Shown one piece after another: positions 9,535-17,843 of a DNA stretch of 64,000 bases (positions within the stretch are counted from its first letter, which is position 1; each line of letters opens with the position of its first letter). The notes under the pieces were generated by a model. That model was not told the origin of the DNA. It was given only the letters and a program-made list of their open reading frames with translations, and ran no database searches. This stretch comes from Corynebacterium sp. (GTDB lineage: Bacteria; Actinomycetota; Actinomycetes; Mycobacteriales; Mycobacteriaceae): NCBI GenBank assembly GCA_030531005.1, contig JAUMTW010000007.1, forward strand, positions 1-64,000. Direction: 5' to 3'. A program made the translations under genes and the position numbers.

Positions 9535-9617
9535 TACATCAAATTTTTGTTAGACTTGAGTGTGTAAATCGAGGTTAATCGGGACTGTGGTAATCCACAC
9601 TCACGATCCTCAGATCT

Positions 9618-9646
9618 GAGAAAGGCGTGTAATAACAATGTAAATG
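9618..9646 (+). promoter_or_regulatory. Unusual start region: SD, then ATG-TAA, then ATG
   Basis: GAGAAAGG (9618-9625) is followed after 12 bases by ATG TAA (9638-9643) and directly by the in-frame ATG (9644) of the GlsB/YeaQ gene. The Shine-Dalgarno spacing is closer to normal for the start-stop than for the real start (18 bases). This is a minimal start-stop element in the leader, or a recent point mutation that shortened the gene by two codons. Confidence 0.7.
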
Positions 9647-9892
9647 GGTTTCATCGCATGGATCATCATCGGCGGTATCGCTGGCTGGATTGCATCCAAG
9701 ATTAAGGGCAAGGATGCCGATATGGGCGTTTTCGCTAATATTGGCGTTGGTGTCGTCGGTGGTCTGCTTGGTGGTTGGATCCTCGGGCTCTTCGGCGTCG
9801 ATGTTGCCGGTGGCGGCTTCTGGTTCAGTTTGTTCACCTGTACTTTAGGTGCCGTGATTTTCCTGTCGATTCTGCAGGCAATCAAGAAATAG
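9644..9892 (+). CDS. GlsB/YeaQ/YmgE family small membrane stress protein
   Basis: The 82-residue protein has three hydrophobic segments (about 3-18, 28-50, 57-80) with glycine-rich turns, the hallmark of the GlsB/YeaQ/YmgE (transglycosylase-associated) family: GFIAWIIIGGIAGWIAS at the N-terminus and an IGVGVVGGLLGGW core. Members are inner-membrane proteins induced by stress; the biochemical role is unknown. The start region is odd because a two-codon ATG-TAA sits directly upstream in frame. A strong terminator follows, so it is the last gene of its transcript. Confidence 0.85.
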   Translation: MGFIAWIIIGGIAGWIASKIKGKDADMGVFANIGVGVVGGLLGGWILGLFGVDVAGGGFWFSLFTCTLGAVIFLSILQAIKK

Positions 9893-9908
9893 TAAGAACA
9901 CTACAATT

Positions 9909-9940
9909 GGCGGTAAGCAACAATGCTTACCGCCTTTAGT
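9909..9940 (+). terminator. Rho-independent terminator after the GlsB/YeaQ gene
   Basis: Perfect 10-bp arms GGCGGTAAGC and GCTTACCGCC enclose AACAAT, followed by TTTAGT. Confidence 0.85.
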
Positions 9941-10143
9941 ATGTCTGCGGCAATATATTCTGCGGCAATAGAGTTTATGGCGCAGAACCAGGGGTAGTTG
10001 GCCGTAGTCGCTGGGGCGGTACGGCTATGGCATCACGGGTGCGTGGGGAAATGTACAAAAACAGTTCTCGAAGGCGAAAGATAGACTAGTCTGTTCAGAT
10101 GTGGTAGGTAATGAAGAGCAGGATAACGGTAAAAGGAGTAGCA

Positions 10144-10797
10144 ATGGACAAAGCAGCCGGAAAGGCTCGCGGCAAGAAGACCGCCACCAAGACCACCAAG
10201 TCGCGGCGCCGCAATCGTCCTAGTCCTCGCGATCGCCTCCTGGCGGGGGCGACTGCTCTTTTTTCCACCGAAGGAATCCGAGTTATCGGAATCGATCGCA
10301 TCTTACGTGAAGCGGATGTGGCCAAAGCTAGCCTGTACTCGCTCTATGGTTCGAAAGATGCCCTCGTTATCGCCTACCTCGAATCCTTGGATACTCAATG
10401 GCGTGCGACCTATGAACAGCGTATTGCGGGGCTACACGCACCAGAGGAAAAGATCCTGGCATTCTTCGACCAGTGTATTGCCGAACAGCCGGACAAGGGC
10501 TACCGCGGTTCCCTGTTTCAAAATGCCGCTAATGAATATCCGCTACCTGAAACGGATTCGGAAAAAGATATTGTGGCGGCAGTGATGGCGCACCGAAATT
10601 GGTGCTTAGATACGATGACTACGTTACTGACTCAAAAGAATGGTTACCCGAGCACTTCTCAAGCCCAACAATTGCTGATTTTGCTCGATGGTGGTCTTGC
10701 CGGTAGTCGGCTTTCTCGAAGTGTGGAAGCATTGCGCATTGCGCGCGATATGGCTGATGAGATGCTCTCTGCTCCTCCTGCAGACTACTCGATTTAG
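10144..10797 (+). CDS. TetR-family transcriptional regulator
   Basis: The 217-residue protein has a Lys/Arg-rich N-terminal tail (about 25 residues), then a TetR helix-turn-helix (RDRLLAGATALF ... GIDRILREADVAKASLYSLYGSKDAL). The C-terminal ligand domain is unassigned. The start at 10144 is fixed by AAAGGAG seven bases upstream; an ATG at 10111 is less likely. It stands alone between two terminated units, so its target cannot be read from context. The basic tail before the DNA-binding domain may add non-specific DNA contacts. Confidence 0.85.
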   Translation: MDKAAGKARGKKTATKTTKSRRRNRPSPRDRLLAGATALFSTEGIRVIGIDRILREADVAKASLYSLYGSKDALVIAYLESLDTQWRATYEQRIAGLHAPEEKILAFFDQCIAEQPDKGYRGSLFQNAANEYPLPETDSEKDIVAAVMAHRNWCLDTMTTLLTQKNGYPSTSQAQQLLILLDGGLAGSRLSRSVEALRIARDMADEMLSAPPADYSI

Positions 10798-11091
10798 GCT
10801 ATTAATACTCCAGCTAACCTGCAGTTTTCCATTTGGGGTGTTAGTGCGGGAGGTACGGGCTGCCGGTAAGCCTTCGTGCATACGGAGATACTCAGTCGGC
10901 ATGAGCACACCCCTACTTGGGGAAAATTCATATGAATCTTGCTGCAAAAACGCGCGCAATCTGTACCTGTCAGGGAATTCTAGCTAAACTGCAAGGATGT
11001 CCTAATTAATTTCTTGGTGTGCTGCGCAACCGATAACTTCGCAAGTGATGGGTTGGGTATGTCGAGAAGCAACATGGTACTTGAGGATGAG

Positions 11092-13719
11092 ATGAACGAT
11101 CAGCATGGGTATTTTGACCCCCAGGGCCAAAATACCGGCACCCCTCGTGAGAATTCACCGCACTTTCAGCCAGGCAATGAAGAAAGTGGCTATGATCCGC
11201 GTTATCGTAGCCCCCATCGGCGCCCTGGAGAATCGTATGCAGAAGGTGTGCAACAACCTCAGACCACGCAGTGGGCTGAGGTTTCTGAAGAGTCCGCTAT
11301 TAAGAGCGAGGCTATTCACCGCGTCCTTCAGGAGCACTCGGAGAAGAATCCACAAAACAATCCACCGAATCATAACACCGTATCCATCCAGGCTGCGGCA
11401 ATTCGGCAGGCACTCCAAGAATCCCGTCCCATTCCAGAGTCTGTGGAAGAGCAGGCCGAGCTTATTCGCCGTGCCTTCCATGCCCAGGGTCTCTGGGAGG
11501 ACAATAGTTCGATTCCCTCCCCGGACTATTTCAGCCCACAGGCACCTAGCTTTGAACCCCCTACGCACAATGCTCCGCAGCAGCCAACTCAACAGCACAC
11601 TCCTGCGGCACCGCGGCCTGCCCAAGCGCAGCAGGACAACAGCTTCTACCAGGAGCAGCTGGCTCAAGCGCAGCGTGAATTGGAGGCTGCCCGTCAACAA
11701 CGCCGTCTGGCAGAACAGCGTGCCCGCGAGCAGGAAGAACGCCGAGTCGCTGAGGAGCAGCGTCGCCTTGCGGAGCAGAAGGCTTTTGAGGAGGAGCAGC
11801 GTCGCCTTGCGGAGCAGAAGGCTTTTGAGGAGGAGCAGCGTCGCCTTGCAGAGCAGCAAGTTTTAGAAGAAGAAGCTAAGCGTCAAGCGCAGCAGGGTGC
11901 ACAAGACTCAGCTCAACAGGCCCAACAGGCCCAACAAGCCCAACAAGCCCAACAAGCACAGCACCAGAACTCTATTTCTATAAACCGCAGTGAGTTCTTT
12001 GGTACGAATCCTGGCGGCTTTAGTCAGCAAGCCTATGGGCTGCAGCGTGCAAATCTCGATGAAGAGGACTTCGTAGCCCAGCCATATGGTAAGCATGCAT
12101 CTGGAGAATTCCCAGCACAATCGGCTGATGACAATGAGGACACCAAGATCCTGAACTCCGAGGCTGCACCGAATTGGTTCACCGAGATGCAGCAGCAGCC
12201 TGAGCAGCAGTATCGCCATGGTGTGGATGCCCAGGGTACAGATAATCAATCCGATCCACATGCCAATAGCGCGAATGTCGTTTGGTATAACGAGGGTTAC
12301 CCAGTGCAAGGGGAATCCATCCCACAACCAAACCAGGGAAACATCCAAACACCAGGGCTCAACCAATTCGCTGCTGAAGCAGCTAACGCACCTGAGCGAG
12401 CTGCTCAGCCTGGTGTCTTCAGCGGGGCGGACCTCCAAGAGCGGTTGGGGAACGCCCCAGTTGCACAGGAAGAGGAAAAGCCAAAGAAGCGAGGTCTCTT
12501 CAAGCGTAAGTCCAAGAAAGAGAAGTCCGAACAAGAGCAGCAGGATTCTGAGCAAAATTCTGCGAACTCCTCCGGAGTAGGTGGTGCACAGCCCTTTCGC
12601 CCCGGCGGATTCGCATCCGTATCTACCGGTATTGGTGCCGCATCCGCGGCATCGACACGCAACCCCAACCCTGCTGCAGCGAGTGAAGAAGCTTTTCAGC
12701 CGCAAGACGTAGTCAATACTCCCTATGGGGCCACCGCTGATTTCTCAAATCCTATGCAAACTGGGGCCGAGGGGCAGCTGGCCGCAGGATATGGTGTCAC
12801 CCCAGCGAACTTCGAGAATGCGGAATCGCCTGTCTACCCATTCCAAATGGGCGCAGGTAATGCTGGTTTTGACGATCCTGCTTACCCTGAGTTTCAGGAT
12901 CCTAATCAGCCAGCTAACTCTGGGGAAGAGGCCGAGCGGAAGAAAGAGCCCCGCAAGCCAAACGCCACGCAGATCGTGGGTGAGGCCCTTCTGACCTTGG
13001 GTGTGCTGATTTTCCTTTTTGCTTTCTACGAAGCTTATTACACGAATATTGCTTCTGGTCGCTTGCAGTCTGATGCAGATCGCACTCTGCAACAGACGTG
13101 GGACAATAATCCGCGTGGCACGCTCACTCCCGAGTTGGGTGAAGCCTTCGCCCGCATCTATATCCCAGCCTTTGGCACGGACTTCCAATTCGCAATTGTG
13201 GAAGGCACCGCAGAAGAGGATCTGCTTGCTGGCCCCGGCCATTATGTTGATAGCCAGATGTCAGGGGATGCAGGTAACTTTGCAGTTGCAGGCCACCGCG
13301 TTGGTAAGGGCGCGCCTTTTAATGATCTTGGTAACTTAGAGGCATGTGATGCCATTGTTATCGAGACTCAAGATACTTGGGATGTCTACCGCGTATTGCC
13401 GATTGATCCGGCTTCTGAGGACGAGGCTCGAGACGTCGCCAAGGGGTGCCTGTCAACTAGCCAGGCCGAGCGGATTGCTACCGGTGATTATCAAGGAATC
13501 TCTGGGCGTTCCATCACTACCCCGGATGATATCTCTACCATCGGTGCTCTGCCCGGTGAACCTAGCAATGAGGCTACTTCCAATATGGAGGCCCTAGTGA
13601 CGTTGACCACCTGTCATCCACAGTTCTCGAATGCAGAGCGCATGATTGTGCACGGCATGTTAGAAGAGTCCATTGCAAAGCAGGACGGGCAGCGTCCCGA
13701 AGTCCTAGAGGAGACCTAA
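11092..13719 (+). CDS. Class E sortase with a very long low-complexity N-terminal region
   Basis: The 875-residue protein ends in a sortase domain. A single membrane helix (about 631-651, ALLTLGVLIFLFAFYEA) is followed by the catalytic domain with His735 (AVAGHRV), Cys841 (LTTCHPQ) and Arg850 (AERM), the class E pattern. The first 620 residues are hydrophilic and disordered, rich in Gln, Glu, Pro and Asn, with a 13-residue coiled-coil repeat (RRLAEQKAFEEEQ) and an AQQ repeat, and basic KKRGLFKRKSKKEK near 465. There is no N-terminal signal peptide, so this part should be cytoplasmic. Usual class E sortases are about 250-300 residues. GAGG precedes the ATG at 11092. A 50-residue membrane protein follows at once. 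Class E enzymes anchor LAXTG-type proteins; no substrate gene is adjacent. Confidence 0.85.
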   Translation: MNDQHGYFDPQGQNTGTPRENSPHFQPGNEESGYDPRYRSPHRRPGESYAEGVQQPQTTQWAEVSEESAIKSEAIHRVLQEHSEKNPQNNPPNHNTVSIQAAAIRQALQESRPIPESVEEQAELIRRAFHAQGLWEDNSSIPSPDYFSPQAPSFEPPTHNAPQQPTQQHTPAAPRPAQAQQDNSFYQEQLAQAQRELEAARQQRRLAEQRAREQEERRVAEEQRRLAEQKAFEEEQRRLAEQKAFEEEQRRLAEQQVLEEEAKRQAQQGAQDSAQQAQQAQQAQQAQQAQHQNSISINRSEFFGTNPGGFSQQAYGLQRANLDEEDFVAQPYGKHASGEFPAQSADDNEDTKILNSEAAPNWFTEMQQQPEQQYRHGVDAQGTDNQSDPHANSANVVWYNEGYPVQGESIPQPNQGNIQTPGLNQFAAEAANAPERAAQPGVFSGADLQERLGNAPVAQEEEKPKKRGLFKRKSKKEKSEQEQQDSEQNSANSSGVGGAQPFRPGGFASVSTGIGAASAASTRNPNPAAASEEAFQPQDVVNTPYGATADFSNPMQTGAEGQLAAGYGVTPANFENAESPVYPFQMGAGNAGFDDPAYPEFQDPNQPANSGEEAERKKEPRKPNATQIVGEALLTLGVLIFLFAFYEAYYTNIASGRLQSDADRTLQQTWDNNPRGTLTPELGEAFARIYIPAFGTDFQFAIVEGTAEEDLLAGPGHYVDSQMSGDAGNFAVAGHRVGKGAPFNDLGNLEACDAIVIETQDTWDVYRVLPIDPASEDEARDVAKGCLSTSQAERIATGDYQGISGRSITTPDDISTIGALPGEPSNEATSNMEALVTLTTCHPQFSNAERMIVHGMLEESIAKQDGQRPEVLEET
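11761..11877 (+). repeat. 39-bp tandem repeat inside the sortase gene
   Basis: Two identical 39-bp units (11761-11799 and 11800-11838) and a diverged third (to 11877) encode the 13-residue heptad-like repeat RRLAEQKAFEEEQ. A 9-bp AQQ-encoding repeat lies just downstream (about 11917-11960). Both are prone to length variation. Confidence 0.85.
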
Positions 13720-13872
13720 ATGTACCAGTACCTATGGAATAAGCTGCCGGGTAATTGGCAAGTTAAGTTGGCCATTACGGTCGTAGCAGCAATCATTATC
13801 TTCTTTTTGCTGATGGAAGTTATCTTTCCTTGGGTGTCTTCGCTAATGCCATATAACGACGTGGCAGTGTAA
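13720..13872 (+). CDS. 50-residue single-pass membrane protein downstream of the sortase
   Basis: ATG follows the sortase TAA directly (TAAATG, no gap), with GGAGACC upstream. The protein starts MYQYLWNKLPGNW, has a strong membrane helix (LAITVVAAIIIFFLLMEVIF) and ends SSLMPYNDVAV. Small one-pass proteins of this kind are commonly found beside class E sortase genes in Actinobacteria. Translational coupling suggests a 1:1 partner or a membrane-anchored accessory of the sortase, but this is inference. A terminator follows. Confidence 0.75.
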   Translation: MYQYLWNKLPGNWQVKLAITVVAAIIIFFLLMEVIFPWVSSLMPYNDVAV

Positions 13873-13908
13873 CCCCAGCAAGCAGCGCAGCTCGTTTGGC
13901 GGAATGCG

Positions 13909-13951
13909 AAAAGTGGCTAGTCTTCTGATGTGAGGCGACTAGCCACTTTTT
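13909..13951. terminator. Terminator between the sortase operon and the DUF2020 gene
   Basis: 13-bp arms AAAAGTGGCTAGT and ACTAGCCACTTTT enclose a 16-base loop, with a T run on the plus strand and A residues before the left arm. It could work in both directions for the two convergent units. Confidence 0.8.
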
Positions 13952-14062
13952 CTGTGTTTGCCTGGTGCATGTCTGCTGGTTTGCGTGCGACATCAGCGCA
14001 AAAAACTACCAGCAGCAGGACGATGCCATGTGTGTGTGGTATCCAGTACCAGTACAAGCTGC

Positions 14063-14632
14063 CTACAGGCCGAGGTTTTCAATTGTAGCAACCGCTAAAT
14101 TGCTGGCCTTCACCGACTGTTGCTGATCACTCCATACCACGACTGCGACATTGTCCTTTTGGACGGCATACACTGCGCCTTCTTCATCGCCTTTGCGACC
14201 GCCAGTCCAGCCGAGCGGCTCATCGGCACGGCTTGTGGAATCAACAGGAGCAGCCCAGTCAACCACTGCCCGGGCATCCTCGGCAGTCGGCATGTGGCGC
14301 ACCAACACCTGAACTTGCGGGCTTTCTTCATAAGACCAGAACACGCATGCCGGGGTATCGAAGCGTTCATCGATGCCCACTGCCATCATGCGCTGCCCAT
14401 TGGTATCTGCCACGAATTGGCTATCGAGGTAGGGGCATTCCACCCATCCGTTTTTTCCCTCGGGAACTTCTGGCATGGCATCAAATGGCAGGTTTTGATC
14501 CAAGACGGTTTCTACTGCAGGGGCATCAATGGCGTTATCAACAGTGGTAGAGGTCTCTTCACTAGAATCTGTGGAACATGCTGCGAGTGCTACACAGGAA
14601 AGAAGTGCTAGAGGCGCTAAGCTTCGAATCAT
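14063..14632 (-). CDS. Putative lipoprotein, DUF2020 family
   Basis: The 189-residue protein begins with a lipoprotein signal peptide, MIRSLAPLALLSCVALAAC, with lipobox LAAC and Cys19 as the acylated residue. The mature part contains WVECPYLDS and ACVFWSYEE segments of the corynebacterial DUF2020 lipoproteins; function unknown, expected outside the membrane. The ATG at 14632 overlaps the divergent kinase start by two bases. TATGCT (14645-14640) lies seven bases before the ATG, so a leaderless transcript is likely. An ATG at 14644 is possible but would not fit that promoter. Its link to the two-component system may be functional. Confidence 0.78.
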   Translation of the reverse strand: MIRSLAPLALLSCVALAACSTDSSEETSTTVDNAIDAPAVETVLDQNLPFDAMPEVPEGKNGWVECPYLDSQFVADTNGQRMMAVGIDERFDTPACVFWSYEESPQVQVLVRHMPTAEDARAVVDWAAPVDSTSRADEPLGWTGGRKGDEEGAVYAVQKDNVAVVVWSDQQQSVKASNLAVATIENLGL

Positions 14633-14645
14633 GACTTCCAGCATA
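14618..14645. promoter_or_regulatory. Overlapping divergent leaderless promoters with zero intergenic space
   Basis: Plus strand: TAAGCT (14618-14623), seven bases, ATG (14631). Minus strand: TATGCT (14645-14640), seven bases, ATG (14632). Each -10 box lies inside the first codons of the opposite gene, and the two start codons share bases 14631-14632. Transcripts starting on these ATGs would overlap by only two bases. Confidence 0.65.
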
Positions 14646-15947
14646 GACGGCGAAATCCCAAACAGCGATAAGAGCATCCGGAAGGCCATTATCGACGGCC
14701 TCAAGATTCCCGAGCGCTCCCCGGAGGATCAATCCCGGCGCGAGGCGATTGGCAAGAAGAGCTTTGAGCGCGCTATTAATGTACTCACCGTAGTGCTCTT
14801 AGTTACTTGTTTGCTCAGCCTCATTGGAATGGAAAGCACCCGTGCAATTTGGGGCGTGTTGACCACCGCGCTCTTCGGCTTTGTCTATAGCTTTGGGGCG
14901 CTACACAATGGCGGCAGCTTCCGGCGCCAAACCGTCTGGCTGCTTGTGCTCACTATCGTCTGGGTCTTCATGCTGCCGCTGGTGCCCATTGCGGTCTATC
15001 TACTGTTCACCCTATTTTTTCTGTATCTACACATTGCCCCAGATATTCGTGGTGTTATTGCGGTTCTTGGGGCCACAATCATTTCGATTATGGCTCAATT
15101 CCCAAATCCTTCCGTCGGGGCGATTATGGGCCCGGTGGTATCTGCCATCGTGGTCATCGGTATCAACTTCGCTATTGAGGCCATTTGGCGTGGTGCCCGC
15201 CAGCGTGAAGCATTGATTGAAGAGCTCGTGAGCACCCGCACTCAGTTGGCGGAAACCGAACGCGCAGCCGGAGTTGCAGCAGAGCGCCAACGCATTGCGC
15301 ATGAAATTCACGACACTTTAGCTCAAGGGCTTTCCAGCATCCAGATGCTGTTGCGCGTTGCTGAATCAGAATTGCGCCGTACCGGATTGGATGAGAAGCA
15401 ATTAGCTAAGCCCCTGCAGCACATGGAATTAGCGCGTAGTACGGCTGCCGATAACTTAGGCGAAGCCCGTGCGATGATTGCCGCCTTGCAGCCGCCGGCA
15501 CTTTCCAAGACTTCACTTGAAGGCGCCCTCCAGCGCGCCGCCCAGCATGTGGTGGGCCCGGAGGTGACTATCGAAGTCACCGGGGATGACAGGCAACTGC
15601 CCATGCGCACCGAAGCCGCACTGCTACGTATCGGCCAAGGTGCCTTAGGTAATGTGCAAAAACACGCTGCAGCCAGTCACTGCAAGGTCACCTTGACGTA
15701 TGAGGAAGCCCAGATCCACCTTGATGTTGTTGATGATGGTCAAGGATTTGTCCCCGCAGAGGTAGCGCAGCGTCCGGCGGGTATGGGGCATATCGGTATT
15801 GATGCCATGCGCGAGCGGGCCAAGGAACTTGGCGGCACGTTCACGGTCGAAAGTGCCCCCGGGGAAGGTACTGCGGTATCGGTGGAGATCCCGATTGACC
15901 CTGTAGATCCGCCTTGCGACGAAACTGCGGTGGCGCGGAGGGGATAA
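14631..15947 (+). CDS. Two-component sensor histidine kinase (NarL-partner, HisKA_3 type)
   Basis: The 438-residue protein has a short cytoplasmic N-terminus, about five or six membrane helices (about 45-195) and then the HisKA_3 dimerisation segment RIAHEIHDTLAQGL with phospho-acceptor His227. A C-terminal HATPase domain carries N and G boxes (GNVQKHAAAS, DDGQGF, GIDAMRERA). There is no large extracellular sensor domain, so sensing is probably within the membrane. ATG 14631 is the only good start; TAAGCT seven bases upstream indicates a leaderless message. The response regulator follows 183 bases later. The signal is unknown. Confidence 0.88.
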   Translation: MTSSIDGEIPNSDKSIRKAIIDGLKIPERSPEDQSRREAIGKKSFERAINVLTVVLLVTCLLSLIGMESTRAIWGVLTTALFGFVYSFGALHNGGSFRRQTVWLLVLTIVWVFMLPLVPIAVYLLFTLFFLYLHIAPDIRGVIAVLGATIISIMAQFPNPSVGAIMGPVVSAIVVIGINFAIEAIWRGARQREALIEELVSTRTQLAETERAAGVAAERQRIAHEIHDTLAQGLSSIQMLLRVAESELRRTGLDEKQLAKPLQHMELARSTAADNLGEARAMIAALQPPALSKTSLEGALQRAAQHVVGPEVTIEVTGDDRQLPMRTEAALLRIGQGALGNVQKHAAASHCKVTLTYEEAQIHLDVVDDGQGFVPAEVAQRPAGMGHIGIDAMRERAKELGGTFTVESAPGEGTAVSVEIPIDPVDPPCDETAVARRG

Positions 15948-16130
15948 GAAATTGGGCGTGGAGCCATAGCATTTTTCAGCTTAGGCTATTGTTCTTTATC
16001 CAGGTTACGGTAGGATAGAAGCACTTATAATCTATGCTGCACTTCACACGATCGAAGCAGGCGAGTGCGCCCGCCTACAACTATTGTGATGCCAGTAGTG
16101 ATCTACAGAGAAAGCAAGAAAGGGGCTTCG

Positions 16131-16769
16131 ATGATCCGGGTTCTGCTCGCCGACGATCATGAAATTGTACGTCTCGGTTTACGGGCCGTATTGGAAAGCG
16201 CCGATGATATTGAGGTCATTGGCGAAGTAGCTACCGCTGAAGCTGCTATTGCTGCAGCACAGGCCGGCGGTATTGACGTGATCTTGATGGACCTGCGCTT
16301 CGGTCCAGGGGTAGAAGGGACCCGCCTGACGAATGGTGCGGATGCCACCGCGGAAATTAAGCGCACCATGACCAAGCCCCCAAGTGTGTTGGTAGTCACG
16401 AACTACGACACCGATGCCGATATTCTTGGAGCTATCGAAGCTGGCGCGCTGGGCTACCTGCTCAAGGATGCCCCACCAGAGGAATTATTAGCAGCAGTCC
16501 GTTCTGCTGCAGAAGGGGATTCCACTTTATCCCCAACGGTAGCTAACCGTTTGATGAACCGCGTGCGCACCCCACGTACCTCCTTGACCCCACGTGAGTT
16601 GGAGGTCTTGAAGCTGGTCGCAGGCGGTTCCTCCAACCGCGAGATCGGCCAGGTGCTGATGCTTTCGGAGGCAACGGTGAAAAGCCACCTTGTGCACATC
16701 TACGACAAGCTCGGGGTGCGATCCCGTACTTCCGCAGTGGCTATGGCCCGCGAACAAGGCGTGCTTTAA
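16131..16769 (+). CDS. NarL/LuxR-type response regulator
   Basis: The 212-residue protein has a receiver domain with acidic pair DD (8-9), phospho-acceptor Asp54 (VILMDLRF) and the Lys of LLKDA, then a LuxR-type helix-turn-helix (LTPRELEVLKLVAGGSSNRE) near residues 147-205. The start at 16131 follows AAAGGGG by seven bases; the longer frame from 16065 has no such site. It pairs with the kinase just upstream. A strong terminator follows, so the output genes lie elsewhere, or include the divergent lipoprotein. Confidence 0.9.
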   Translation: MIRVLLADDHEIVRLGLRAVLESADDIEVIGEVATAEAAIAAAQAGGIDVILMDLRFGPGVEGTRLTNGADATAEIKRTMTKPPSVLVVTNYDTDADILGAIEAGALGYLLKDAPPEELLAAVRSAAEGDSTLSPTVANRLMNRVRTPRTSLTPRELEVLKLVAGGSSNREIGQVLMLSEATVKSHLVHIYDKLGVRSRTSAVAMAREQGVL

Positions 16770-16779
16770 GATTCCTGCC

Positions 16780-16812
16780 AATAGCCTGCCAGCTGCTGGC
16801 AGGCTATTTTTA
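16780..16812 (+). terminator. Rho-independent terminator of the two-component system
   Basis: AATAGCCTGCCAG and CTGGCAGGCTATT pair around a CTG loop, followed by TTTT. Confidence 0.9.
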
Positions 16813-16901
16813 TGTCGCAGCTCTTATTGCGCCACTGAATATCCCCCGGGGCCCATATCCCTAGGGGCGCCCACATGGGCCGACATCACTAGGGGTCCAA
16901 T

Positions 16902-16945
16902 CAAAAAAGCAACGACCCCATCTACACAATGCAATGGGGTCGTTG
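16902..16945 (-). terminator. Rho-independent terminator of the DUF6474 gene
   Basis: CAACGACCCCAT (16910-16921) pairs with ATGGGGTCGTTG (16934-16945); on the minus strand it is followed by C and TTTTTTG. Confidence 0.88.
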
Positions 16946-16970
16946 TTCTTGAAAGAAAGCTAGTGCGCGC

Positions 16971-17603
16971 TTAAGCTTGTTGGCGCTGCTGAATTTCTTG
17001 ACCAAGCATATCTAAATCATTGTTGACCGAACGCAAGGAACGTACGCGAAGATCACGGGTCATGTGCTCGGCGGTATCTACAGCAGACTCTAAGGTATCG
17101 AGGCGAGCCTCACAGTCCTGAATGAAGCTTTTGGGTAGCAACTCCTCATCCAAGACATTACGCAGCCCCGCAATGCGAGCACGCTCAGTGGCACCGTGGC
17201 CAGCATAGCGCGCCAAATCATCACTGGAGACACCCAGGCGGCTTGCCCGGCGCTGATCGAGAGCCCGCTGCACTTGCACCTTACCGCGGTAGGCCAAAGG
17301 CAGCGCGAAGATAGCCAGGGCACGGGAAGCTCCGATGTAGCGCTTGACGGAAGCAGCGTTAAAAGAGCCGGCCTTGAGTTGCTCGAGAGCATTTTCCGCT
17401 AATTTTTCTTCATGTTTGCGCTGGGCTTTAAGTCCCTTCTTCTCTTCTTTGAGCAGCCGCTTTTCTTGCTTAGCAAGAAGCTTGTCGCGCTTAAATTCCA
17501 GCTTTGAAGCTTCCTTCGCTTCCTGGCGTGCCTTAGCCTCGGCAGCCTTGATCTTCGCCTTTGCTTCGACGCGAGCCTTGCGGATCGATTTGAGCAATCC
17601 CAT
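16971..17603 (-). CDS. Conserved corynebacterial protein of unknown function (DUF6474-like)
   Basis: The 210-residue protein starts with a highly charged Lys/Glu/Ala-rich helical stretch (about 8-75, probable coiled coil), then a more ordered region (RYIGASRALAIFALPLAYRGKVQVQRALDQRRASRLG) and a helical tail ending in QQRQQA. No enzyme motif, signal peptide or clear membrane helix is present. AAGGAAAAG lies upstream of the ATG. It is divergent from the RecB-like nuclease. I place it with the corynebacterial DUF6474 proteins from memory of that family; the function is unknown. Confidence 0.7.
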   Translation of the reverse strand: MGLLKSIRKARVEAKAKIKAAEAKARQEAKEASKLEFKRDKLLAKQEKRLLKEEKKGLKAQRKHEEKLAENALEQLKAGSFNAASVKRYIGASRALAIFALPLAYRGKVQVQRALDQRRASRLGVSSDDLARYAGHGATERARIAGLRNVLDEELLPKSFIQDCEARLDTLESAVDTAEHMTRDLRVRSLRSVNNDLDMLGQEIQQRQQA

Positions 17604-17843
17604 GAACTGTCTTTTCCTTCATCTTCGGCCAGCCAGCAAGCGTAGCTGGGACGATCAATGTGTTTCTTCTAAGCCTATATGTACTCTGACTGCTTTGCAG
17701 CTGTTGGCCCGCAAGTCCCCGAGAAAAAAGCCAAATTCCGCCGAAAACGATACGTCGCATGCACCGCAACAGCCAGGACGTGCCAAGCGTTACGAGCTGC
17801 TCGGTTAGGCGTTTTTCATTTGCTGGCTTATGGTGGAGTGATT

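Noticed and set aside
17679..17843. N-terminal extension of the RecB-like nuclease from an ATG at 17679
   Set aside because: The extra 55 residues do not fit the family, and a GTG with GGAG at proper spacing occurs exactly where the family begins.
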